Source: Candidatus Ozemobacteraceae bacterium (GTDB lineage Bacteria > Muiribacteriota > Ozemobacteria > Ozemobacterales > Ozemobacteraceae). From it: 64,000 bases of DNA. Location of the stretch: contig DAOSOK010000027.1 of assembly GCA_035373905.1 (NCBI GenBank), forward strand, positions 1 to 64,000, in the 5' to 3' direction. Under the pieces are notes generated by a model. The model had not been told where the DNA came from. It did no database searches and worked only from the letters and a program-made list of their open reading frames with translations. The first letter of the stretch is position 1, and every line of letters starts with the position of its first letter. Positions 6,861 to 14,715 of this stretch are shown in pieces. The position numbers were made by a program, and so were the translations under genes.

Positions 6861-8918
6861 TCACCAGGCGAACAGATACGAACTGCCCGCCGGAAGTTCG
6901 CTTATTAGAACCCGCTCACGCAAGGGCAGGAAGGTCTCTGCCGCGCCGGACGGCACCAGGTTCTCGAGCCGCGGAAGATCCACCGGCAGCCATTCGGAAA
7001 GGTCAATGTTCGTCTCATGGGCCTTCTCGAGATCGCGGTTGAGGACGAACAGGACGTGCTGGCCGCCGCCGCGCCGGATGAACGCGATGATATCCTCGTG
7101 GCCAGTCCGGAGAGGGACGAATGAATTCGAGTCTGTCGAGCCGATCGCATCGTCCCATTTCGCCCGGATATCCAGGACGGTCCGGGTGAAGTCGAGCATC
7201 GCGGTCGCGCCGTCCCAGTTGAGGGCCGCCATGTCGAACAGCGGAAGCGGTTTGCCCCTGTAGAACGCGAGATCCTTGTCGGTGAAATCGAGGCCGGTGT
7301 TGACCGGCCACGTTTCACCCAGTTCGAATCCGGCATGGACGAACGGGATCGAGCGGGGCAACAGAACGTTGAGCAGGAACGCATACCGCGCATAGGCCTC
7401 CCCGCCGGGGCGGGCCGCAGCTCGCGGCGTGTTGTGGTTTTCGACGGCGGCAAACCAGGAGAGCGGCACCCCGCGCCTGCCGACGTGATCGAGCAGGCCG
7501 TAGAGCCCATCTCGTTTGTATTCCACCCACCAGGCGTATCCGACGACAGCGTTGTAGCCCGCCTTCACGCTGCTCTCCTCGATCGAGAAGTTCTCGGAAA
7601 GGAAGGCGAAATTCGGATCGATCTTCCGCGCCGTGTCGACGATTTCGCGCATGAGGCTGACTGGGACGGCATGTCCCATGTCCACCATGACGCCGTCGAT
7701 GCCGAATTCTCTCTGATAATGCGGAACGAGGTCGCGGATCTTGTCCCACAGCGCCCGGTTCGCCATCTCGTCGCGAGCCAACGCCTTGTCATACATGCGA
7801 ATTGTATTATATGCAATATAATTGAACCGCGGATGATGCTGATCCTCGTCGCGATACATCTTCAGGTAGGTGACGTCGCCCCACGGCGGCTGGTTGTCGT
7901 CCGGCGGCCAGTCCGCAAACGCGCCCGGGATGCGCACTTCGACGTCCTGCCCGGTCGCGGGGTCGAGACCGACGGCGCGGAACTGGCCGTGGTCGTTCAG
8001 ATGCACAGTTCCCGGCTCCGGCGCGAGCTTAAAAAAGCCCCGATACGATGAGGGCGGCGGGGGAAGCTCGTGGAAGTCGTTCCGGTCGACTTTGTCCTTG
8101 ATGACCGCCAGTTCCTCGGCCGAAAAGACCGGGTTGCCGTAGGTCGCCTTCGCTTTCTCGATGTCCGTCTCGCCCGGCATGCGGTCCTGCACGGTGGCGT
8201 CGATCCAGTAGAACCAGTCGGGGTGTTCGGCGATCCAGTCGCCGTCCTTGCTGGCCGTCCGAAAGACGAACTCGAAGATGACCCGCATGCCGAGCATGTG
8301 GCAGGCCTCGACGAACGCCCGGCACTGGTCGTCGACCGACATAGGGACGAGCGGGTCGGCCTGCCGCTCCTCGAGCCGGTAGGCATTCTTGATCGCGTAG
8401 GGAGAGCCGAGAACGCCCTTGTTGCCGTCATGTCCGATCGAAGTGACCGGCAGCAGATGAATGGTCGTACAGCCGAGCCTGCGGATGTGGCCCAGAAGCG
8501 CGATCGATTTCAGGAATGTTCCGGATTCGCGTATTCCGGCTGCGTTCAAGGTCGGGTCTTTCCCGTCACCGCCGAGCTTTCCATCGCGATCATGATCATA
8601 CGCGGTCGCGAGCCGCACCATGAGATTGTAGATTTTCTCGCCGCAGATCCAGTTTCCACCGTCGCCGCCGGGAACTTGGCCATTGAGGGAGCGCGTCGGA
8701 TCGAGACGAGCGTCCTTCGCATATTCGATCGCCCGCAGATGCTCCAGGAACCATCGGGCCTGGTTGACGCCCTTCGGCTTCGCAATCTCGGAAGCCGCGG
8801 AACCGACCGGTGTCCAGAGAGAAGGCACAAAATACGCCTCGTTTCCAGATGTCGTTGCGATGCGCTCGAGCTGGGACTTGAGTTCCGCGAAGGCCGATGG
8901 GCGTGATGACGACGTCAT
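6861..8918 (-). CDS. GH13-like (alpha-amylase superfamily) protein with atypical catalytic motifs
   Basis: 685 residues, no signal peptide. The TIM-barrel path of alpha-amylase-family proteins is readable: LGCTTIHLLPVTSIGHDG, then GMRVIFEFVFRTAS at the motif I position, GIDGVMVDMGHA (motif II, with the expected nucleophile Asp), FAFLSENFS (motif III, acid/base Glu) and VENHNTPR (motif IV). Motif IV normally reads NHD; here the Asp is Asn (codon AAC). Motif I lacks the usual D-x-x-x-N-H. DWIAEHPDWFYW and WPVNTGLDF recall the GlgE-like branch, where motif I is also divergent. The start ATG has GGAG 8 nt upstream. The substrate, and whether it hydrolyses or transfers sugars, cannot be told; it could be a maltosyltransferase-like or non-catalytic relative. 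The neighbouring esterase is on the same strand but transcribed separately or loosely coupled (about 157 bp). Confidence 0.75.
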   Translation of the reverse strand: MTSSSRPSAFAELKSQLERIATTSGNEAYFVPSLWTPVGSAASEIAKPKGVNQARWFLEHLRAIEYAKDARLDPTRSLNGQVPGGDGGNWICGEKIYNLMVRLATAYDHDRDGKLGGDGKDPTLNAAGIRESGTFLKSIALLGHIRRLGCTTIHLLPVTSIGHDGNKGVLGSPYAIKNAYRLEERQADPLVPMSVDDQCRAFVEACHMLGMRVIFEFVFRTASKDGDWIAEHPDWFYWIDATVQDRMPGETDIEKAKATYGNPVFSAEELAVIKDKVDRNDFHELPPPPSSYRGFFKLAPEPGTVHLNDHGQFRAVGLDPATGQDVEVRIPGAFADWPPDDNQPPWGDVTYLKMYRDEDQHHPRFNYIAYNTIRMYDKALARDEMANRALWDKIRDLVPHYQREFGIDGVMVDMGHAVPVSLMREIVDTARKIDPNFAFLSENFSIEESSVKAGYNAVVGYAWWVEYKRDGLYGLLDHVGRRGVPLSWFAAVENHNTPRAAARPGGEAYARYAFLLNVLLPRSIPFVHAGFELGETWPVNTGLDFTDKDLAFYRGKPLPLFDMAALNWDGATAMLDFTRTVLDIRAKWDDAIGSTDSNSFVPLRTGHEDIIAFIRRGGGQHVLFVLNRDLEKAHETNIDLSEWLPVDLPRLENLVPSGAAETFLPLRERVLISELPAGSSYLFAW

Positions 8919-9075
8919 GTTGTGATCTCCGGCGTGGGCATGGAATGGATTTACACGAAGGCGTCATGACGGATGTCCGTCATACGCGGTGCATGGTAAC
9001 ACAAGGCCGGGCAAATGTACAGCGGCCGCCCGGCAAACAGGATTCTGACGCAAGTCCAGGCATGATCCGTCTGCG

Positions 9076-9825
9076 TCAGCCGTTCAGCAGATGCTCGAGG
9101 AAATAGGGAAGCTGCTTTTTCCACCAGGGCCAGTCGTGGTGCACGTCATGGCCCCAGAAATCGACCCAGGCCGGAATACCCTTGGCGTCGAGAGCGGCCT
9201 TCAATTCGCGGGTATCAGGCAACGCCTCGTTTTCCCAGGCACCCTGGCCGACGCAGACCATGATGCGGGTCTTCTTCAACCGTTCGAGGTGACCGTATTC
9301 ATTCAGGTTCGGCAAGTAGTCGAGCGGCGAGTTGCGGTACACGACGTCGTCCATGTAGTCCCCGATCAGGTGCCGCAGGCGGTAGATGCCGCTCAACGCG
9401 ATGGTGCCGCAAAAAACGTCTGGATGCCGTAGCAGAAAGTTGACCGAATGATATGCGCCCATACTGCAGCCGATGGTCGTGATGCCCGTCTTGCCGTGCA
9501 TGTGGTCGTTAATGAACGGCACGATCTCTTCGACGATGTAGGCATCGTAATCTTCGTGGCGCCGGGCCCGCTTCGCGATGTCCCAGTCCTGGCTGAGCCA
9601 GGTCTGGTTGTCGAGACTGCCGACCGTGAACAGCTTGATCGCGCCGCCATCGATGTATGGCCTGAGCAGCTCCGTCATACCGAAGTCTTCGAATTCGTAA
9701 AATGTGCCCCCAGCACAAGGGAAAACCAGGATCGGCCGGCCCCAATGTCCGTAGACTTTCAGTTCCATCTCGTGGCCGATGCGGTTGCTGTACCACTTTC
9801 GATACTCGATATGCACGCGTTCCAT
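9076..9825 (-). CDS. Esterase-family alpha/beta hydrolase (esterase D-like)
   Basis: 249 residues, cytoplasmic by lack of a signal peptide. GCSMGAYHS supplies the nucleophile-elbow serine, and WGHDVHHDW near the C-terminus supplies a plausible catalytic His; the acid is probably in the DTRELKAAL region. An oxyanion strand, RPILVFPCAGGTFYEFEDF, near residue 30 is typical of the putative esterase family (PF00756-like), which hydrolyses acyl esters or acts as mycolyl/feruloyl esterase relatives. No lid domain is visible. It lies upstream of the GH13-like gene on the same strand, which would fit a carbohydrate-related role, but the substrate is unknown. Confidence 0.78.
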   Translation of the reverse strand: MERVHIEYRKWYSNRIGHEMELKVYGHWGRPILVFPCAGGTFYEFEDFGMTELLRPYIDGGAIKLFTVGSLDNQTWLSQDWDIAKRARRHEDYDAYIVEEIVPFINDHMHGKTGITTIGCSMGAYHSVNFLLRHPDVFCGTIALSGIYRLRHLIGDYMDDVVYRNSPLDYLPNLNEYGHLERLKKTRIMVCVGQGAWENEALPDTRELKAALDAKGIPAWVDFWGHDVHHDWPWWKKQLPYFLEHLLNG

Positions 9826-10015
9826 CCTCCGCAGATTCAGTCTCGATCACTTGTATCACATCCGGGAAGGATCCCTTCCCATCTTTTTCACCCGCACGTC
9901 CCCCTTATCGGCTGCCGAACTGACTTCGCTTACGTCATCTCACGAATGCCGTGACTCTTCATCATCCCCCAGTCCAGTCCGGTACCCGAACACAGCTTGG
10001 TTCGCAATCCGTGGC

Positions 10016-10055
10016 AAAAAAAAATCCCGGGGAACGTCGGTCGGTTCCCCGGGAT
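10016..10055 (-). terminator. Intrinsic terminator of the hyd operon
   Basis: A perfect 12-bp inverted repeat (10024-10035 with 10044-10055; arms ATCCCGGGGAAC and GTTCCCCGGGAT) with an 8-nt loop is followed, on the minus strand, by a nine-T run (10016-10024). It starts 22 bp after the hydA stop. Confidence 0.93.
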
Positions 10056-10077
10056 GCTCATCACATCAGATACCCGC

Positions 10078-11814
10078 TCATTCGCACTCGCGAGCCTGGT
10101 AGTGGGTATGCAGCAGCTTGTGGGACATTTCGCCGCAGGGCTTGCCCAGGAACTCCGCATACAGCTTCTTGATCGAGGGGTTGTCGTGCGACTTGCGGAT
10201 CTTGCTGTTCTTGTCGTCGCGGTAGATGGCTTCCATGCGCTTGTCCAGGATGGAGGAGTCACCCTTGGTGAAGGGCTGGCCGCCGCCGTTCAAGCAACCG
10301 CCGGGACAGGCCATGATCTCGATGATGTGGTAGTTGGCCTGGCCTTTCCGGATCTTCTCGAGCAGTTTGCGGGCATTTCCGAGCCCCGAGGCGATGGCGG
10401 CGCGGATTTCGAGATCGCCGATCTTCACCGTGGCCTCCTTGATGCCTTCGAGGCCGCGAACGGCGGAGAAGTCGATCTGCTGCAGGTCCTGACCGGTCAC
10501 CCAGTCGGCCGCCGTGCGCAGGGCCGCTTCGAGAACGCCGCCCGAAGAACCGAAGATGACGGCGGCGCCGGTCGATTCGCCCAGGGGATCGTCATACGGA
10601 GAATCTTCGAGGTGATCGAAGGCAATGCCGGCTTCCTTGATCATCGAGGCGAGTTCCCGGGTCGAGATGACGATATCGACGTCGCGAACGCCGCTTGCAT
10701 GGAACTCTTCGCGCGAGGCTTCGTATTTCTTCGCCAAGCAGGGCATGACCGAGACGACGATCATGTCTTCGGGCTTCACGCCGATTTTCTTCGCGTAGTA
10801 GGTCTTCGCGATGGCGCCGAACATCTGCTGCGGAGACTTACAGGTGGACGGGATGTGCATCAGGTCCTTGAACTGGTGCTCGAAGAACTTGACCCAACCG
10901 GGGCAGCAGGAGGTGAGAATCGGGAGATTCTTGTTTTCCTTCAGGCGGGCGATGAACTCGGTGGTTTCCTCCATGATCGTGAGGTCGGCCGAGAAATCGG
11001 TGTCGAAGACCTTATGGAAGCCCATCATGCGAAGAGCGGTCACCATCTTGCCCGTGGAGATCGAGCCCGGAGGCAGTCCAAACTCCTCGCCGAGAGCGAC
11101 GCGCACGGCCGGAGCGGTCTGGACGACGACGGTCTTTCCGCTGTTGATCGCATTCCAGGCCTTGTAGGTGTGATCGACTTCGGTGAGGGCGCCGGTCGGG
11201 CAGGAGGCGACGCAGCGACCGCAGTTGGTGCATTTGGTCTCTGCGAGCGGCCGCAGATCGGCCGGGCCGACGACGGCGGTGAAGCCGCGCCCGATGCCGG
11301 AGAGGATGCCGACGGTCTCGACTTCGTTACAGGCGACTTCGCAGCGACGGCACATGATGCACTTGTTCGGATCGCGAACGATCGCCTCGCTGGAGATGTC
11401 GATATCGTGCTTGGCCATCTCGCCTTCGTATTTGATGCGGTGCAGGCCCATCTGGGCGGCGAGATCCTGGAGCTGGCAGTCGCCGCTCTTCTCGCAGGTC
11501 AGACAATCCTTGGGGTGGTTCGAAAGCAGCAGATCGAGCATCGTGCGGCGGGCGTTGATGACGCGCATGCTCGAGGTGACGACCTTCATGCCTTCGGTGG
11601 CGGGGGTGCAGCAGGAGGGGGCGAGGTTCGGCCGACCGTCGATCTCGACGACGCAGACGCGGCACGAGCCGGTTTTCGACTCGACCGAGCAGGGGCCGTA
11701 GCTCTTGAAGTGACACAGCGTCGGGATGTCGATGCCAATTTTGTGAGCCGCGTCCAGAACGGTCTCGCCTTCATTCACCTGGACGGGAATTCCATTGATA
11801 GTCAGATTGATCAT
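10078..11814 (-). CDS. hydA: [FeFe]-hydrogenase catalytic subunit HydA (NADH/ferredoxin-linked type)
   Basis: 578 residues, cytoplasmic. Domains in order: an N-terminal [2Fe-2S] ferredoxin fold (CHFKSYGPCS, GSCRVC, SCC), a His-Cys cluster site (HPKDCLTCEKSGDC), two [4Fe-4S] sites (CIMCRRCEVAC and CTNCGRCVASC), then the H-cluster domain with L1 ILTSCCPGWVKFFE, L2 MPCLAKKYEA and L3 EIMACPGGCLNGGGQ. All H-cluster cysteines are present. It is the last gene of hydC-hydB-hydA, the composition of the electron-bifurcating, NADH plus reduced-ferredoxin-dependent hydrogenase of Thermotoga and acetogens. AGGAG lies about 11 nt before the ATG. It probably couples H2 evolution to reoxidation of NADH and ferredoxin; bifurcation itself is inferred from the subunit set. 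No hydE/F/G maturases are in the window. Confidence 0.95.
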   Translation of the reverse strand: MINLTINGIPVQVNEGETVLDAAHKIGIDIPTLCHFKSYGPCSVESKTGSCRVCVVEIDGRPNLAPSCCTPATEGMKVVTSSMRVINARRTMLDLLLSNHPKDCLTCEKSGDCQLQDLAAQMGLHRIKYEGEMAKHDIDISSEAIVRDPNKCIMCRRCEVACNEVETVGILSGIGRGFTAVVGPADLRPLAETKCTNCGRCVASCPTGALTEVDHTYKAWNAINSGKTVVVQTAPAVRVALGEEFGLPPGSISTGKMVTALRMMGFHKVFDTDFSADLTIMEETTEFIARLKENKNLPILTSCCPGWVKFFEHQFKDLMHIPSTCKSPQQMFGAIAKTYYAKKIGVKPEDMIVVSVMPCLAKKYEASREEFHASGVRDVDIVISTRELASMIKEAGIAFDHLEDSPYDDPLGESTGAAVIFGSSGGVLEAALRTAADWVTGQDLQQIDFSAVRGLEGIKEATVKIGDLEIRAAIASGLGNARKLLEKIRKGQANYHIIEIMACPGGCLNGGGQPFTKGDSSILDKRMEAIYRDDKNSKIRKSHDNPSIKKLYAEFLGKPCGEMSHKLLHTHYQARECE

Positions 11815-11838
11815 GATGTTCGATTCTCCTGAGTCAGC

Positions 11839-13683
11839 TCATTTGCGGTCAACGGCGTGGAATTTGCAGACAGAGTGGCAGACGCCGCACTTGATGCACA
11901 CGTTCTGATCGATCACATGCTTCTTCTTCGGCTGGCCCGTGATGCAGCCCGCCGGGCAGTTGCGCGCGCACATGGTGCAACCGACGCAGCTGTCGTTGAT
12001 TTCGTATTTCAGAAGCTTCGTGCAGACACCGGCTTCACAGCGTTTTTCGTTGATATGAGCCAGATACTCGTGCTCGAACTGGGCAATGGTCGAGAGAACG
12101 GGATTCGGCGAGGTCTGACCGAGTCCGCACAGCGCCGTATCCTTGATCGTGACGCTGAGATCCTTGAGGTCTTTCAGGGTCTGCATTGTTCCGCGGCCTT
12201 CGCAGATCTTGGTGAGCATCTCGAACAGGCGCTTGTTGCCAATGCGACAGGGCGTGCATTTTCCGCAGGATTCATCGAGGGTGAACTCGAGGAAGAACTT
12301 CGCAACGTTGACCATGCAGTCGTCTTCGTCCATGACGATCATGCCGCCGGAACCCATCATCGATCCGAGCCGCTTGAGCGACTCGTAGTCGATCTCGGTG
12401 TCGAGCTGGTCGGCTTTGATGCAGCCGCCCGACGGACCGCCGGTCTGGACCGCCTTGAACTTGCGATCGTTCATGATGCCGCCGCCGACGCCGAAGATGA
12501 TGTCGCGAAGGGGGGTGCCCATCGGAACCTCGACCAGGCCGACCTTCTTGATCTTGCCGGCCAGGGCGAACACCTTGGTGCCCGGGGAACCGGCGGTGCC
12601 GATCTTCCGGAACCAGGCGGCGCCGTTTCTGATGATGGCGCAAACGTTGGCGTAGGTTTCGACGTTGTTCACGATGGTCGGCTTCTTCCAGAGGCCTTCC
12701 ACGGCCGGGAACGGCGGTTTGAAGGTCGGCTCGCCGCGCTTGCCTTCGATCGAGTGGATGAGGGCCGTCTCTTCGCCGCAGACGAACGCGCCAGCGCCGT
12801 ATTTGATCATGATGTCGAAGTTGAACGAGCTGCCCAGGATCTTCTTGCCGAGCAGACCGAGCTTCTTCGCCTGCTCGATCGCGATCTCGAGGCGCTTCAC
12901 CGCGAGAGGATACTCGGCCCGGATGTAGATGATGCCGGTCTCAGAGCCGACCGCGAAGCCGGCGATGGCCATCGCTTCGAGAACGGAGTGCGGATCGCCC
13001 TCGAGGACGGCGCGGTCCATGAACGCACCCGGATCGCCTTCGTCGGCATTGCAGAGAATATATTTCTGGTCATTTTTCTGCGCCGCGGCGAACGCCCATT
13101 TCTTGCCGGTGGGGAAGCCGCCGCCGCCGCGTCCGCGGAGACCGGATTCGGTGACGACGTCGACGACCTGCTTGGGGGTCATCTCGTGAAGCACCTTCGC
13201 GAGCGCCTGGTAGCCCTTCACCGCAATATACTGGTTGATATCTTCAGGATTGATCTTGCCGGTGTTGCGCAGGACGATGCGGGCCTGAAGCCTGTCGGGG
13301 GTCGCCGTCTCATTTTCCTCGGGGTAGAACCAGGTTCGCTTGACGATTTCGCAGCTGGCGGCCTCGATCCCCTTGCCGGCGGTCTCGACGATCGCGGCGG
13401 CCTGGTCGATCTTCACGTGGCCATAAATGACGGACTTTCCGGTTCCGTTGAAAATCACTTCGATCGAGGGCTCGCTGTGGCAGAGGCCCATGCAGCCGAC
13501 TTCGACGACGTCGATATCGGCCTTGCGGTTGGCGATCTCGGTCATGATCTGATCGGCGATCGGTCGGGTCCCGGCGGCGAGACCACAGGTGCCGAGCGAA
13601 ACGAGAATCGTGGCACCGCTTTTCCTCGCCTGGGCGTGGAGTTTTTCAGCGTGGGCATTCAATGCGGCATGTGTGTCTATCAT
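11839..13683 (-). CDS. hydB: Hydrogenase NADH-binding subunit HydB (NuoF-like)
   Basis: 614 residues. It has a thioredoxin-like N-terminal domain (to about residue 120) and a NuoF-type FMN/NADH domain (SGLRGRGGGGFPTGKKW, YILCNADEGDPGAF, GAGAFVCGEETALIHSIEG). Then come the iron-sulfur ligand motif ESCGKCTPCRIG and a C-terminal 2x[4Fe-4S] ferredoxin domain (CVGCTMCARNC and CIKCGVCHSVC). It should transfer electrons between NAD(H), flavin and the HydA clusters. In the N-terminal thioredoxin-like domain the first expected ligand position is Ser (VSLGTCG) rather than Cys, while GCMGLC is intact, so that cluster may be absent or altered. GGGGAG precedes the ATG. It lies 24 bp upstream of hydA. Confidence 0.95.
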   Translation of the reverse strand: MIDTHAALNAHAEKLHAQARKSGATILVSLGTCGLAAGTRPIADQIMTEIANRKADIDVVEVGCMGLCHSEPSIEVIFNGTGKSVIYGHVKIDQAAAIVETAGKGIEAASCEIVKRTWFYPEENETATPDRLQARIVLRNTGKINPEDINQYIAVKGYQALAKVLHEMTPKQVVDVVTESGLRGRGGGGFPTGKKWAFAAAQKNDQKYILCNADEGDPGAFMDRAVLEGDPHSVLEAMAIAGFAVGSETGIIYIRAEYPLAVKRLEIAIEQAKKLGLLGKKILGSSFNFDIMIKYGAGAFVCGEETALIHSIEGKRGEPTFKPPFPAVEGLWKKPTIVNNVETYANVCAIIRNGAAWFRKIGTAGSPGTKVFALAGKIKKVGLVEVPMGTPLRDIIFGVGGGIMNDRKFKAVQTGGPSGGCIKADQLDTEIDYESLKRLGSMMGSGGMIVMDEDDCMVNVAKFFLEFTLDESCGKCTPCRIGNKRLFEMLTKICEGRGTMQTLKDLKDLSVTIKDTALCGLGQTSPNPVLSTIAQFEHEYLAHINEKRCEAGVCTKLLKYEINDSCVGCTMCARNCPAGCITGQPKKKHVIDQNVCIKCGVCHSVCKFHAVDRK

Positions 13684-13695
13684 GGCTGGCTCCCC

Positions 13696-14214
13696 TTACT
13701 TGCACTCGTTGATGATTTCGGGAACCATCTTCGTCGTCACGTTCCCGTAAACCTTGTCGTTCAGCATCACGACCGGGGCCATCGAACAGGCGCCGACGCA
13801 TCGGAGGCTGGTGAGCGAGAACTTGCCGTCGGCGCTGGTGTCGCCGAGCTTGAGGCCGAGATACCGCTGGAACTCCTCGACCAGCTTGCCGGCGCCCTTC
13901 ACGAAGCAGGCGGTTCCCGTGCAGATATTGATCTTGTATTTGCCGACCGGCTCGTCCGTGAAGTAGGAGTAAAAACTGATGACCCCGTTCACTTCGGCCA
14001 GGTGAAGACCCAGCCTGTTGCCGACGTGGAGCTGGACCTCACGCGGCAGGTATGTGAAAATACCCTGGGCCTTGTGCAGGCACTGAATCAAAAAGCCGCG
14101 GTTTTTCTCGCGGTCTTCGGTGAGGCCGAGACCATCGATGTACCGGTCAAGCTCTGCAGCCTTTTCCGGATACTGCTTGATCAGATTGAACTGTGGATTC
14201 GATGAACAGGACAT
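13696..14214 (-). CDS. hydC: Hydrogenase [2Fe-2S] subunit HydC (NuoE-like)
   Basis: 172 residues with the NuoE/24-kDa architecture: a helical N-terminal part and a thioredoxin-like [2Fe-2S] domain whose four cysteines are in CTGTACFVKGAG and CVGACSMAPVV. The loop GVISFYSYF is typical of the family. It is the first gene of the hyd operon, 12 bp before hydB, with AAGGAG 7 nt upstream of the ATG. As the third subunit it completes the HydABC complex. The 500-bp gap upstream should hold the operon promoter, but I could not recognise convincing -35/-10 boxes. Confidence 0.93.
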   Translation of the reverse strand: MSCSSNPQFNLIKQYPEKAAELDRYIDGLGLTEDREKNRGFLIQCLHKAQGIFTYLPREVQLHVGNRLGLHLAEVNGVISFYSYFTDEPVGKYKINICTGTACFVKGAGKLVEEFQRYLGLKLGDTSADGKFSLTSLRCVGACSMAPVVMLNDKVYGNVTTKMVPEIINECK

Positions 14215-14538
14215 CTCGTTTCTCCTTCGCGCTGCCGTTGTTCTGTGTTCTGAGCGACTTGCGGCCGCTCTGACAAACCATCATTCCATGATTTCCTTGT
14301 GAATACAGATTTGTGACGCATGGAACAAACAAAAAAAGGGGTATCACAAGCCTTGTATTCAACTTCAGCTTTTTGGTATGTGAAACATTACACGAAGTGT
14401 CGGGACAAGGCAACCTATATTTTCTATTTTCTGGCCGATCCGATTCTTTTCTGGAAGCGAAAGCGCCGCAGTCTGAAGTTTCATCCGTTCACGCACCTCT
14501 TCCCCTTGTCGATTCCGGCATGACAAAAGCCGACATCG

Positions 14539-14613
14539 CGTTCCCGCTCGTGCCGATCCTATCGTGGAAGCGCGAGACTCCCTCCTTACGACAAGCACAG
14601 GGCGAACGGAGGG
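14539..14613. repeat. REP-like intergenic repeat, copy 1 (degenerate); rest of the 14215-14715 gap empty
   Basis: TTCCCGCTCGTGCCGATCC is followed by ACGACAAGCACAGGGCGAAC, a worn version of the paired element best preserved at 54856-54920. The remainder of the 500-bp gap between hydC and the next gene shows no coding signal to me; it must contain the divergent promoters for hydC and the exported protein at 14716. Confidence 0.5.
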
Positions 14614-14715
14614 TTTTCATTCGGTTGGTTTCAACAACTCGCCCGAGAACCCGCATTTTTTCTTATGGTATATTCGAACGGGTAACACATATTTCGGTAT
14701 CTTCGGGAGGGAAAC

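Noticed and set aside
9997..14205. Long open frames on the plus strand across the hyd genes (over 600 and nearly 800 codons)
   Set aside because: They are antisense shadows of hydA, hydB and hydC, created by GC-rich codon bias; the predicted products are rich in Arg/Asp/Gly and match no family, whereas the minus-strand proteins have complete cluster motifs.
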